A DNA stretch of 64,000 nt from Lineus longissimus (Eukaryota > Nemertea > Pilidiophora > Heteronemertea > Lineidae). Positions 14,430 to 27,889 of this stretch are shown piece by piece; positions within the stretch are counted from its first letter, which is position 1, and each line of letters opens with the position of its first letter. The notes beneath the pieces were generated by a model, which was not told the DNA's origin, made no database searches, and worked only from the letters and a program-made list of their open reading frames with translations. Made by a program: the position numbers and the translations under genes. The DNA is taken from assembly GCF_910592395.1 (NCBI RefSeq), contig NC_088311.1, forward strand, positions 19,596,501 through 19,660,500, in the 5' to 3' direction.

Positions 14430-14815
14430 GTCTGATGTCAGTCAAGAAAGACTGGCATGTCTGATGTTTGTGATGTTTGATTTGTTTTTCTCTGACTTCT
14501 ATGAGACCTGATTTGTTTGTTTAATCCAATGTTGGTTATGTCAGATGTTTGTTATGGAAGTCTTGAATGTCTGATGTTTGTTATGTCTGACATTTGTTAC
14601 ATCCAATGTTTGTTATGTCGGATGTTTGTTATGGAAGTCTTGAATGTCTGATGTTTGTTACATACAATGTTTGTTATGGACGTCTAGAATGTCCGATGTT
14701 CATCACATCCAATGTTTGTTATGTCCAATGTTTGTTATAGAAGTCTAGAATGTCAGATGTTTGCTATCCAATGTTTGTTATGTCAGATGTTTGTTATGGA
14801 AGTTTGTTACATGTA
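14430..14815. repeat. 16-bp minisatellite with higher-order variation
   Basis: Units such as TCTGATGTTTGTTATG, TCCAATGTTTGTTATG and TCTGACATTTGTTACA alternate with a longer GAAGTCTTGAATG spacer, giving a two-level repeat. Confidence 0.85.
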
Positions 14816-17636
14816 TGTAAATGTGGCATGTTTGATACGGCACAATCGAGCCCAAAAGGGCTTTAAGGAAAGTGCTATTCATTGACCAACAAGGTACCAT
14901 ATAGCTGTAACTGGCTACCTTTTGGTCACAATGAGTGACTAAGAACCACATCGAAGACACATTGTTGACCTGAGGGTCAGTAATCAAAACTGAGTGTGGG
15001 CCTGAAGGTGTTAACCATCTGAAGTTGTCTCCTCTTACTGAGTGTTTGAAAAGTAGAAAACTATCGCACTTGCTCCCAGGTCGATACGAAAATGGCAATC
15101 GACGATTGTTTGAGAAATGAGGGAAGCAGATTCGTAAGTTAACACAATTATCCAAGAAGATAACTGGTCCAATGGACCAATGGGAACAAAGGGTTTCAAG
15201 ACATTGCTTCCGGTCCCAGGTGGGTTTGTAATATTACTTAAAACGTAAGTGGGTAAGAGGGGTCATCGAGAATGGTAATTAGTCACTCTCGATTTCTCTT
15301 TGCCTCCTGGAACGATGAAGGGCTCAATTAAGAGCATCGCCAGCTTGATTCCTTATTTAAGGGGAATGCGATTTAATCAGTGAATGGTTGAGGAATGGAT
15401 CTGTTTTATCTGATTAAACAATGCAAATATGCATGCAATGATCAACATTTGCAAATGCTTTAATTCTTAGTCAGAATGTCTCAGAACCAAAAAATCAAAT
15501 GAAGGTTGAATCAGTTTGTGTTGATCTATCTTTGTTATCCCCAAATAAACATTGCGGGAGACAAAATTTGCAAAGCCCATATCCAAATTGCACGTCCATC
15601 CTAATTTTGGCCAAACTGGTATCTCGAATCCTCCAAGGCACTGGTGGGCTATCCTGGTGTCCCGAAAAAGACTGTTTCCCACTTTTAGACTAGGAGCAAT
15701 CTAATCGTAAATGATCAGAGGGTCAGCCCAGGGCTCCTAATGGCATTTTATGTACACATTTAGATTTCGTTGTGAATGTTTGAGACTTGTCCAATGTAAT
15801 TTAACAGAAGCAATGCTAAGCAAGTAACTAGAGTTCTGAATCAACTAGGTATTGAATGCAATAGGTTTCAAGCAACACTTTTTCTTCAAAAAAACTTTCA
15901 TTTAATTTGCAAGGTAAATTTACCGTCTAGTCACGTGTTGCATGCAGGGATTTGCCGCAGCCCGCTAACTCGAGAAATATCCTACGCATTCGAAGAAATG
16001 TAGCATGCAAGGTACCAGAGAGCAGTAAGCTTGTGGGTCTCGGATGTGGGATACTAGCTCAGCTGTTGCAAGACTTAGTGGCAGGCCATATTTCACCGGC
16101 CCCACATGGGTCCCCCGTCAATCACCGGGTAGGTGATCTTTTCTCATTATACATGCCCAACAATTGTGCCTGTACCCAACAACCTATGAATCAACCTCAC
16201 AGAAGAAGTGTACCTCTTTCAATAATTTCATGTTTCTATAGATAATAGAAGAAAATCCCTCACAGCATGATGAGCCAAATGAGAGTTTTGTGGTCTGGTC
16301 GTTTTCTATGAGATGATGAGGTTCTGAAGATGCACTGGTATCTCTTGAGCTGTACCAAACCCGAGCAAGGCTGCATGATATTGCACTTGGTCACCCCATG
16401 ACTCCATTACACGCGAATTCCGAATGAAAACACGTCTGATTCCTCTCATCTGACCTATTTTTAGCTGCTAAATGTCCGGTGGACTAGCTGAGAGAGCTGT
16501 AACTTTGAGATGAGCAACTTATGTGAAATACAGACCAAAATACAGATTGATACTTAAACGCCCGCCTGAACATATCAATTTTAGAAAGGACTAAATTCCC
16601 GCAAACGAACTATTTTTGTTGCTGCAACCTGCGAAAATAATTGCTGCGCTGTGCAACAAAAATACCCAGTCTGTCGGAAAAGTGGGCGATCACTGCAGAA
16701 TCTGCATTGAATTGTATTGTCTGAAATTGCCTACCCGAATTTGGAAGTGGACCTTATTCAAAACTGGATCGGTCTTCTTGTATAAACCTCTCCCATACCA
16801 TTTGGCACTATAGTAAAACTGACCTCGAAAGTTTGACCCACGGCACAATCAAAGAAATATTTCACCAAATTTCCAACCAAGAGTGTGATAGGAAACCCTA
16901 GGTGCCATGTCTAACCAGGCCCATCTCCAGCCATAACAAGCCAATTAACGATTTCCAGCCAGACACGAGAAACAGCACGCCCCCCTACCGAAAATTAACC
17001 CGATTTTCATCCATGCTTTATGCTTTTGCAACGAAACAATGCCATCCCAGTCGGTCGGGAAAGTTTGTGGGGTCAGCAAGAAATCGCAACCACTTATCTG
17101 AGAGAAGTGCTTCAGACAATTCGGACATGCCGTGACATCATTGTTCACATGTCAGGTTGATTTCATTGAAGATTAGCGCCGTCGAAAATGAATAAATCTT
17201 GCCGCCACAAAATATGTGAAATCGTCAAATATCATGTAAGTCATCCCACGCTAAAGGTGATACCCACTTGTCTAGCCCATCTCATATTTCATCAAATTAA
17301 GAAAGTTTCTTCAGTTGGACAATTGATAAGGAAAATATTTTAACCAGTAAACTTACACGCGAAAATCTTGATTTTTATTTCCTAACTCCGCGACATATCA
17401 TCTAACCATGGTCTTTGAGCCAGGGAGCCTACCATAGTCATCAGCAACTAGTATCCCCCCTGCCACTGTCCTTGCACCCAGAGAGCAACAACTGGAGGAA
17501 TCTATCATAATCAACCCTGGATCAATGGAGACCCAACAGGATGCTGCTAGTCACCACCACAACGAAGAAAAAGATTGATATTTCCTCCGATCGCTTTCTT
17601 CATGACAACGTCCCACGAGGCCAACTGTCCATCAAA
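14816..17636. other. No gene recognised
   Basis: Several 60-125-codon open frames overlap on opposite strands without domain matches. Nothing else supported. Confidence 0.4.
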
Positions 17637-17925
17637 CTTGCCACGAGATAAGACCGGCGAAGAATCTTCTCAATCTTGTCTCCGTGAAGCTAGAAAATAT
17701 TGAGCCGTTCGCTGGTGAACTAAGCTGGTGCTCTGTTGGAGAGGCCACGTTTTTGATTTAAGTTAGTGGGCAAATCGTTGTGCTCTTGGGATGTATGACA
17801 CGGACAAATGCTGCCCTCACTGTCGATCATAGTACTTGCCACAAGATAAGACTGGCAAAAAATCATCACATTCTTCTTTCCGTGAAGCTACAAACTTTTG
17901 AGTAATTTGCTGGTGAATTAAAACC
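17637..17925. repeat. Diverged tandem duplication, period 198 bp
   Basis: CTTGCCACGAGATAAGACCG and the following ~90 bp (TCCGTGAAGCTA, TTGCTGGTGAA) at 17637 recur in diverged form at 17835. Confidence 0.7.
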
Positions 17926-18292
17926 GAAAATACTCTGTAATTGTGAGTTCATGTTGCTACAAGTGTGTTTAAAAGCAGGATGGGCGATGTCATTCACAAA
18001 AACTTGTCATTCTCGGTGAATTGGTTCTCGGCGAGGGAAGGTGAAACCTCACTATTATTGTAAATTTTGTTTACCACCTCGTCTCCCACTGCCTAGTATT
18101 TTCTTTTCTTTATCAAATGTGTACTTGTGCTGCATGGCCTATGTTTCCAGGACTCCATAAGACAGTAATACCCAACGCGCCAGTACCAAGACTGTATCCA
18201 CATACAATTATGACTCTGTCATATCGGGGAGATTTGATAGCGGAGTCAATATGTAATTATTTTGAAAGTCTTGTGTCTGATAAGACAAAGAA

Positions 18293-18537
18293 GGTGATCT
18301 CTCTCTAAATGAAGCTATGATCCTCAGCATCAGTTCTGAGCATCCCTCCGCCATGAATATTAGGGATATAGATATGAATAAAGGTCCAGACATATTGAAT
18401 TCTCTGTGACTACAGAGTAGCACAGTCATGGACGACTAAAGTGAGAGCAACAGTTGCAGTGTGATCTTACTTAAAATGAGGCTCTGATTCTCAGAATCAG
18501 ATATGAGCATCCTTTGCCAGTGATCATAGGGATGTGG
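18293..18537. repeat. Diverged tandem duplication, period ~167 bp
   Basis: AAATGAAGCTATGATCCTCA...GAGCATCC at 18307 matches AAATGAGGCTCTGATTCTCA...GAGCATCC at 18474. Confidence 0.65.
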
Positions 18538-19238
18538 GAGCATTTTGCTCAAAGCTGATCATGGGGTCCAAATTTGGGTTGGTACACGCACCAAATATTT
18601 TATGGGGAAATTTCTGAGGTGTGATTTCAAGCAACCTCCCTATCCTGTCTCTTGTATGAACATTGACTGTCAAAAATAGAAACACCAGACATCACAGAAT
18701 ATTTTATTCTCTGTTACATCAGCAACGTGAAGTACAGTTTGAAATTCGGTGATGGAGTGGCACCACTGGTATTTGCATGGTAGGAAAGTCTCCATCTCGA
18801 TATGACTTCCCGATTGGGAGTTTGCCAACCTCTCAACGCATCAATAGTTCTTGACTTCAGTAACCTATGAGCATTTCTTTCCATTCTGGAGCTCAACACT
18901 CTTGACAGAAACATTGAAATCAATGCGGACAACCTAAAGAATCTCAGGATGTAACATGTAGCGCTGAATCTCCTGCACAAGATATGACTTAAGCCCAACG
19001 AAACAACTGATCCACTGCATGCCTGGAAGTAGCTTGGTGCATGCAAAACCCGTCTATATAGTGCGTGGAGTCTGACATCCTGGATTTTGAATGTCCAAAT
19101 TCATTCTAATAGTTAAACCAGAACTTCATCAAATAATGCATGCGTAAGAGAGGCTCTGCTGAAATTAATCCTCTGCAAACCGCCTGTTGCATGCAAAAAT
19201 ATCACCCGCCTTGATGGAGCAAGTGTTCCCAGGATTTT

Positions 19239-19905
19239 GGCTGTCCAACTTCATGATGGTAGTTTTAAACCAGAAATGTATCAACTATGGGCCTGGGTGC
19301 AGCCATTATCCTGGAATTCTGGCTGTCTAAATTCATGATGGTAGTTAAACCAGAAATGTATCAACTATGGGCCTGGGTGCAGCCATTATCCTGGAATTCT
19401 GGCTGTCTAAATTCATGATGGTAGTTAAACCAGAAATGTATCAACTATGGGCCTGGGTGCAGATATTATCCTGGAATTCTGGCTGTCCAACTTCATGATG
19501 GTAGTTAAACCAGAAATGTATCAACTATGGGCCTGGGTGCAGCCATTATCCTGGAATTCTGGCTGTCTAAATTCATGATGGTATAGTTAAAACAGAAATG
19601 TATCAACTATGGGCCTGGGTGCAGCCATTATCCTGGAATTCTGGCTGTCTAAATTCATGATGGTAGTTAAACCAAAAATGTATCAACTATGGGCCTGGGT
19701 GCAGCCATTATCCTGGAATTCTGGCTGTCTAAATTCATGATGGTAGTTAAACCAGAAATGTATCAACTATGGGCCTGGGTGCAGCCATTATCCTGGAATT
19801 CTGGCTGTCTAAATTCATTATGGTAGTTAAACCAGAAATGTATCAACTATGGGCCTGGGTGCAGCCATTATCCTGGTATTCTGGCTGTCTAAATTCATTG
19901 TGCAT
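19239..19905. repeat. 80-bp satellite, about 8-9 units
   Basis: Units start GGCTGTCTAAATTCATGATG and include GTATCAACTATGGGCCTGGG. Starts are at 19239 (diverged), 19321, 19401, 19481, 19561, 19643, 19723, 19803 and 19883. The central copies are nearly identical. Degraded relatives (GTCCAAATTCAT next to GCATGCAAA motifs) lie on both sides, near 19088 and 20040. Confidence 0.92.
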
Positions 19906-21112
19906 GTCATAAACCATACAGTGATCTGTTCTGAACCCAGGCTCAATCAAATCTGACTGAACTTGTGTACAGTCGTAGCCTGATGCATGCAAAGCATGTC
20001 ACGATCCAGGCACATCAAGTCAAAAGTGTTAGGACTTTGGCTGTCCAAATTCATGCCATTAATTAATTAACAAACTAAAACGATGGGTAAAAAAGGCTCA
20101 GCTGGAACTGATTTTCTTCGACCGATCTGTTGCATTCCAAGATTTGCTTGATGCAGCAGGGTTCATCATCCCTATAGATTTCGGATGTCCGAAAACATGT
20201 CAGAAGTTGGACCGCCTGTCCATTATCAAAATAATGTACGTGCATGATTGTGCATTGAATTGTATAAGTATGTGCACTGAATTGGAAATGAACTGCATCG
20301 AATGTCAGTATTAGCGGTTTAACCATGTTAACTGTGAACCTGGTCAACTTTGTGGCACCGTATCAGCCTGCTGCATGCCAAGTGCTCCAGATATGAGGTT
20401 TGTGCAAAAAAGTTCTGCATTATACGTCCCCTTCTCTGTGATTACATAGGTTTCCATATCTGGATTTAAGTAAAGCGATAAAATTATTGGTGTCACAGCC
20501 TAAGAACATATAAACATCAAATAAAGTTAACTAAGTCAATATCAAATGCTGGGTACTGGGCGCTGGCAATCAAAACTGACCCCAATACTCAAGCACACTG
20601 TCATCAATTCGAAGGGTCAGGGCTGGAGAAGATAAACCAGCCAACTGCGAAAAAAGACTTTCAATCCATTTTGAAACAGACTTTAGGTTCTGTATCTAAT
20701 CACAGATTGTATGAATACAGGAATGGTATATAATCTTGCCGCATATCCGAGTTGTTTGTTGATGTTCTAAGCAATCAAATTCCTCCAGCACAATCACCAT
20801 AATATCAATAACTTGATGGGGAAATTATAACTGGTACCTAGGATGCAACAATTGATGCTGATTATAAACCTGGATCGGGTTGAAATAACAAAGCGATATT
20901 GTAAACTGCTAACATTTTGCGCCTCATTATTTTAGGAAGTGCAAGAACTTTTGAAAATAAATAAATGTTTCACCACCTGTCTGAAAGGTATAAAATGTCG
21001 GGAATTACCCAACCTTCCAAATCACAGGGGCGTACATTGTAGCTGGCATGGGGAAAATGCTCTCCAGTTGACTTAGTCACAAAAATCTTGGCCAAATAAT
21101 TTCAATAGTAGA
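19906..21112. other. No gene recognised; satellite-edge remnants
   Basis: The first ~400 bp carries diverged pieces of the neighbouring satellite's parent sequence. The rest is AT-rich without coding signal. Confidence 0.4.
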
Positions 21113-21447
21113 GCCTCATAGCCTAGTGGTTAACACTGCTGGCTACCACGCAATAGGGCCCGGGTTCGATCCCGGGGAGAACCCAGGATTGTATTTCTGG
21201 ATGAACCGGCATGGCTTTCAAGGAACTAAAGTTCCTGGCTCTTCACAACACGTACATTAACGTATGAAATACTCGAGGGTCTGTCGGATGAGACTAAAAG
21301 CCGTGGTCCCTTGTACCTGAGTGTCTATGCCAGGGCAAGTAAAAGATCCTACATAGGTGGACAGTAGCCTATAGTGGACTCCATACCTCCGGCAAAAATC
21401 CAATAGGGTTACGACGCCGGTAATGATATGATGATATGATATGAATA
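21113..21447 (+). mobile_element. tRNA-derived SINE
   Basis: The head carries an RNA polymerase III A box (TAGCCTAGTGG, 21119-21129) and a B box (GGTTCGATCCC, 21163-21173) at tRNA-like spacing. A tRNA-unrelated body follows, with GGATGAGACTAAAAGCCGTG and CAGGGCAAGTAAAAGATCC, strings I associate with conserved invertebrate SINE core domains (from memory, superfamily not assigned). The 3' end is a short ATGAT/ATATG microsatellite, as is usual for SINE tails. Not a functional tRNA gene, because the region between the boxes does not fold cleanly and the body continues. Confidence 0.8.
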
Positions 21448-24400
21448 AGTGTCCCCAGACCAAAATCAAACGCCCCTGAATCAACTGGAACACTAGAACT
21501 ATCTAGTTCGCCAACACTGCAACAGTTGTTGTGACGATCGTACCAATTATTGGAGAAATGACAGATCAATTATTTAGTAATCAGAATATAACTGTTATGA
21601 TTGGTAGTCAATAAGATAGATCGACTCAATACATCAATACGCTATTACACGAAAACGCCATCAAAACAAGGTTGATCCTCATTAGGGATTTAATTAAAGA
21701 AGATGAAAACCACATCAATTAGTCGTATCTGGTTGTATCATGTTTGGCAAAGCGAGACTGATCTTTTATCCGGATAACATCGGAGGAGAGATCGATAATG
21801 TTAGTTTATTTATTGATGTGAGGTGGCGACACATGATACATGTATGTACATGATACATGTATGTACAATTAGCTATCAACAACAGTACAGACTGCATGCG
21901 CGAAACCGCATGCAAGGCTAGTGTATTTTCCATGTGCTATTTTGACATTTGATGCATCGACCAATTTTGATAGACAGCTGGCTTTTGTTGAGACAATTCA
22001 GTGACTTATTCAGTGGCTTATACTTCAAAAACTTTCGTTTTCATGGAGCAATAGCGGTTGTACAGCTGTGATGTGGACAACATGTAGGCCTTAGCTATGA
22101 TAAATACTTTTACATTTTAGGGGCATTAGGCAACTCAAGACGTGACGATTTTGTTTGATAAGTCATGCTGTACGTACCAGGTATCAGAAGACTTTCTTTT
22201 TGTGATTTGGAAAAATTCCAGAAAAAATCATAAGTTATTTTTTGCGGAATACGAAATTTCCTTTGGTTTTTCCAATCAAAATCTATTTTTTACGACATTT
22301 GTTTTGATGTACCTCGGTTATTAAAGAAATCTGCAAAAATATAACACTCACAAAAATTTGGTGGATTACATTGATGTCATTGTGGCTTATACTTCCACAA
22401 GAGAAGTCAGTCCCTCTATGGCTTCAGTCACCACAAAACTATCACAGGGAGGTTAGAAATAACCATTCTCATCAGATGTCACTCAATGCTGATAAATTCG
22501 ACTTCATCACAACTAGGCCAGACACACCCAGTACATTCCATACTCACGGTGTCAGAATGAAGTGCAGTGGCTCCAACAAAGGAGTTGAAATGGAGTCAAG
22601 CATTATCATGGACCACAGGAGCACAGCGGTCGCACTAGAGGCAGGTGGACAAGACTGACGTCATGCTACAACGGCTGTCAACCATCCAGCCTAAATATAT
22701 AATTAATAACAATAACCAAGATGGCCGCCATCATAAACGGAATCAATACGTGGGTAACATTGTCTGTCGAGTACGCTTGCCGATGCCGGCCTTTGGAAAC
22801 TTTGAAACTTGATACTCATGAACTGTTCAGTGTGAGTTCGTGATAGTTTCCATTGGTTTAATCCATGGTTGAGGTCTATGCATGGACGAGTGTCCAAGAT
22901 CTTGCAGTTTCGAGTTTCAAAATCGGACAAGGTCCATCATTGTCCTTGGATGTAACCAAGAAGACAGTGATTGAGCCAGGGATTACTAAATAATTTTAGG
23001 ACGGCGGGTGTGACCAATCGCTGTGTCTGTTTATATTCATGAAGAAATGATTACTATTATTTTCCACCATTATTAATAGAAATGACTGAAGAAAATGATC
23101 AGATTTTGACAACCTAAAAGATAATGACAGAAAATACAGATTGAAAAACCAACTCTGTCAGATTTCACAGAGAAATTTCTGTTGAAGTTGCCAATAATGT
23201 TGGTCATTTGATTGGATTTGTCCACCAGCCAATAATTTGTGGCAGATTTGACCATGCAGGTGACATACCCTTTATTAGCCTGCTGACAGTGCCGGGCGCA
23301 TAATCAGTAGGTTGTGGGTTAGACACTTGGAAGGGTCAGTAATGTTTCGTCCTCATCGAGTTGATCTCCACCAGCACTTGAAGGGACAAGGGCTCCATCC
23401 AACTGTTTCCTGTGCATGTGGACATTCTGCAGGAATTTCCCCTGATGAAAAGTTGTGCAACATAAAAAGTTTTATTGAATTTGGTACATATACTGTTTAC
23501 AATAACTAGGGGCAAATACCAGACTCACCTGTCATGACTCTCGGGTGAAATTTATAGAAATTTTAGCCCCTTTCTCTCTGATAATGCATCAGACAAAGTG
23601 AGGCAGTCACTGCTTCTCTTTGGGGTATGGGGTGATGGTCGAGATGGTAAGTAAATGGTAATTTTAGTATGAGAACCTGCTATAGCCAAAGGGTTAACTC
23701 ATATCTTTGAGGGATTTCAACAACAGCAGCCTCTATAAGGAGGTGACAAAGATAAGCTCCAGCTGTGACTATCACAAGACTGACAATAGCCTGCTTCTCA
23801 ATGGAGCTCAGATCATGTGGGTTACTATAGATGAGGGTAAGGCAATAGCAGGGACAATTTTACAGTAACCGTATAGGCCAGAATCCTTTTTGAACAGGCA
23901 GTAGCCAAACCAAGCTATGTTTCCCCTCCACACAAGCTGATTGAAGTATAGCGCTGCACAAACTAGCACAAATAAAGTGGAAAGTGGGTAGACTCAGTTA
24001 GTTTGTTCCAGTTTGTTTCAACATTCTGAAGTTGTTTGGTCATAAAATATCAATGCCTGTCTCAAACATTACGTCATTCCCTTGTATGTCAAATAGCTCA
24101 TCTCGGGAACAATGATACTTTGAAGTTATCGATAAACCTCTCAATGTCACAAGACGGACCCATTACGTCGTTACGATCATTGATTTTGAATCTTTACGCT
24201 CACGCACCATTGAAGGAAAGTGCAACGGTTAACTTCCCTGCAAGCTACTGCATAGTCATGTACACCCTCCTACAGGGTATTCCTAACAACTTAGTTTGAA
24301 ACTGACCCACTTTATTTTTCATCTTAATGAAGTCAGAAGTTCTGTGATGTTTTTGTACATTGATGTATGAAACTCAGCAAACATTGCCTGAATCATGGTC

Positions 24401-25429
24401 CCTGACCAACGATTTTTTAGAACAAAGGGATCATGTTATCTGCATGTAAATACTGAATATGCTGCATTTCTTTTTTCTCTACATGGAACCAAGTAACTTG
24501 ATGGTAAATATGACACATGCATTACTTCTTCATCGTTCACGATGATAATTTGACCACTTCTTCTTTAGGTAGAAAAAAGCGTCAACCGAATACAACAAAG
24601 CTCCTTCTCCTTCTGCCTTCTAATCTTAGATGGACAGTCAAGTTCTGGTCACAAATGCTGCTGTTTGTCTTAATTCATTCTCAGGTCAGCATAAAGCTGG
24701 TCTTTGATGCAGGTTCTGGACGGTTAGAACTCCTCCCTCAGGGTTCAGCTTCTAGGCTGTCAGGATGTGACATTCATTGGCTTGGCTTTCCTCGAGAAAT
24801 TTCTCCCTGTTCCTTCTCCGCTTACTTCTAAAAGCTTGTTACAATCGGGAAGAACTGTGTTGAAGTCCTGCATTTTGAAAATCATATGTTTGCCAACCGA
24901 GTGCCTGGACAGTCTAAAGTGTGGACGGCACTCTCAATTAAAAGCATCTTCAGCTGAAAGTTTTTTTACCAAAAAATTTCATCAGTCATTAAGTAGATCC
25001 AATGAAACTTTTATCTAATGTACATATAAACGGCAAGGTTGAGTGAAATACAAATTACCCAAGTAAAGACTAATATTTGAAAAGTTTGAGAAGATAATAC
25101 TTTTTTGCACAGTTGCGTCAGTCGCCAACAGTTTGATTTGTGATGCACTAAAAAGCTCCAAATAACCATAATCCGGGATAGAGATAGAAAGTGTTCATCA
25201 ATATTCCCCAAAAGATCATTTAAACGTGACTTAAGCTGGGTATAACAAATTGTTGAAATTCTAAATGGGTGTTTAATATTCATAAGTCTTATAAATGTTG
25301 CAATATTACTGGGTGCTTATGATTAGTGAATAATACTACAATAAAGCAACAAAATCTTGCCATTAATTTTTCGTTTTTTGTCCCCAAGGGAACGCAGTTA
25401 TCCAGAAGGACTCCCGAAACACGGTATCG
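21448..25429. other. No gene recognised
   Basis: Contains a short 17-bp direct duplication rich in ATGTAC (21831-21866) and scattered chance frames. No domain, RNA gene or clear transposon end was seen. Confidence 0.4.
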
Positions 25430-25515
25430 TAGAATTCCAAAGCAGCTGTAGGCATGCCGAATGTGATAATTACCGTGTTTCTGGTCCTTGGGGCGTCGTT
25501 CAAACATGTGAATGC
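25430..25515. repeat. Segment related to 25905-25960
   Basis: On the minus strand this reads APRTRNTVIITFGMPTAALE, resembling APLPGNTVIIIIGVDVAS at 25959-25906. Mismatches fall mostly at every third base. It may be a duplicated exon or an old repeat. Strand and function are unresolved. Confidence 0.3.
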
Positions 25516-25830
25516 ACAATAAAAGGAAATCAACAAGCATACAGGAAAAGCAATTGGTGTGGCAATATGGCCGAAACAAAACAGGGGGCACTGCATCATC
25601 ACAACCTAGTCCATTCTTGTCCATTGTTTTTCTATGAATCTGATAGCATTTTTGAATTATAAGCTAAGTTTCATTACAGCTGATAACTGTGACTTCTATC
25701 AAGGGATGAAGCCTTGTACACATTCAAATGCTGGTACACTAGATAAGTCTCAATGTACATGTAAATGAAGTCCCATAGAATAAACAAGGTTTCAAAGCTT
25801 TTAACTATATCGGGCTTGACAGATTCTTAC

Positions 25831-25959
25831 AATGTTCAAGGTCAGACTCATCATCCCCATCCTCACATTTTTTCGCTTGGTGTACAAAAGGAGGAGTGTT
25901 TCGAAATGATGCCACGTCAACACCAATGATAATGATTACAGTGTTCCCAGGTAGGGGTG
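25831..25959 (-). other. Possible symmetric phase 1-1 exon with an acidic CEDGDDESDLEHC end
   Basis: The minus strand has a CATATCTGCAG acceptor, 129 nt open in one frame, and a T|GTAAGAA donor. Both junctions are phase 1, as in shuffled extracellular modules. The peptide contains GNTVIIIIGVDVASF and ends near KKCEDGDDESDLEH. The C-x-D-G-x-D-E spacing resembles the end of an LDL-receptor class A repeat, but the earlier cysteines of that fold are absent. A related stretch lies at about 25430-25515. Function not assigned. Confidence 0.25.
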
Positions 25960-26229
25960 CTGCAGATATGCATCCAGAAATGTGCACAAACCAGGATACT
26001 CAGGACAGGAACACGATAAACTTAACTAGTGCTGCGAACATTATCACAAGATTCTCCTCCAGATTTTTAGGTACTTTACTTTCTATTGCTTCGAATTTGG
26101 GGTAGGCTACAATATCTTGAAAAGGTGTACAGTTGATCAAACAGGCATCCTTCGGACATATAGAGGTACTTCTATGTATTAAAATCTGCTCCGACGATCA
26201 TCAAACTCGGCATGTAAAAGGTAAACAAA

Positions 26230-26960
26230 CACTTGGGTAACCGCAGTCGCCCTTTCTCCTTGAGACACGAGTCGTGGCGATCGAGATCTAGCCCACGGCC
26301 AAAGTTTGTGCACAGCATTCCTTGCGGAAGCCTCCTATTGTGCAATAAGCCCCGAGTACACACACGGACAAAGCACCGGGGAGCATTTTAAAAGCGTTCA
26401 CGCTACTTGAAATCAAGCACCGAAATGATACCACAACCGAAAAAAAAAAATTCACCAACCTGCCGCAGTTTCTAACAGAGGTAACATCAGCAACAACGAA
26501 AGTAGTCCAAGTTCGTTTATCTCCATACCGAAAGGCATTCTGTAACTACATCACCTTCGGACCTCATCGGCTTAGAACAACCAAATTGCATATAATATTT
26601 TTATCGTAAAGCACGGTGGCAGCATCTGCTTCCAAGCCCCCCACTGGGTGGCGACAATGATCTGACTGAATCCGTTGCCGGCACAGTATTGTACACCTTA
26701 CGATGAATGTCTCCTGAGGAACAATGCCTCGAGGCAGTTTTGTTCAGCGCTTGGAGGCTGATTAAGCATCGAGGATTTCACCACGTTGTCGCAGGTCGCC
26801 AGGTTCGATCAACGGAAAACGTGACAACAACTCGCGTCCGAAACTTGCGTGTCAGCGCCGCGAAAACAGAAGTACACAGCGACGACGAATGGTTGAAAAG
26901 AACGAGAAACAATGGACGATTACGAAGTAATAACAAGAGCAATTTTTTGTCACGAGTGAT
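26230..26960. promoter_or_regulatory. CpG-dense stretch, possible promoter region
   Basis: CpG is far more frequent here than around it, especially at 26780-26930 (for example GTCAGCGCCGCGAAAACAG). In invertebrate genomes such local CpG clusters often mark transcription starts or constitutively unmethylated DNA. No start codon with a donor could be tied to it with confidence. Confidence 0.25.
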
Positions 26961-27889
26961 ATGAACCAGAAAGAAGTCTCAATCAAACATATGCGTTTTG
27001 AGAAATCGTCTAATTGCGTGGGATTTGGCGATAAGCATGATAATGTCATGCACGTGACCATTACTCTTTATTTCTTGATTTTAATTCGCGACATTAAAAA
27101 CAGTGTTTATCCTTGGTTGTGTTTTTGGGTATCTTTTAACCTGAAAGAACTGTGTGATCTGTATGCTTTAGTCAAAGCCACAGCTACCCTTTGCGTAGAT
27201 ACATGACCTTTGTAACAAAGCGTGTAGGCCGCAATGTCAACTCTGACCTGAGAGCGAGACAATATTTAAGGAAAGGTGTGCACGGTAACTGATTTGAAGA
27301 CTATTCTTTCAGGATCTTTGCATATTTCTCTCACAATAATATAGAACAAAACAATTTTTTATGGACATGGAAGTAGAGGCAAGATTGTTGATGAAAGCCA
27401 AGCAAAGAAACTGAATTTCTCAGGCCTACTTGAAACTGGCAGAATCTCAATGAAGATATTCCTTTCTATCAGCTCAAAGAACATTTCAACTTCAATTCAG
27501 CGCGGCAGAGGCACCACCACTTCAGCTAGAGGTCAGGTCAAGTCGGCTAAACATTTCACCACAAGACTTTCAAGTGACCATGACCTTTGATGGTACAATA
27601 CGTCAAGAATAGCCACGAGAGAAAGAAGAGATACGATTCTTGCAGTGAATGACACTTGATTCGAGAATTCAAGTGATGAGGTTAAATTCCAGCAATTTGT
27701 AAGGGGTTGGCCCAACATGTCATGCTCCAATGCTTAGCTGAGCAACACTGCAATCTAAAGCTTTCTCGCCGCTGTTGCTGTGGCCATCGATGATGGAATC
27801 ACTGGAATCTCTTACCAATTCACTGACCATTTGGCAGAAAGTTCTTGATCAGCAATTCCTGAAAATACACCACTTGTGTTTTAGTGTTG

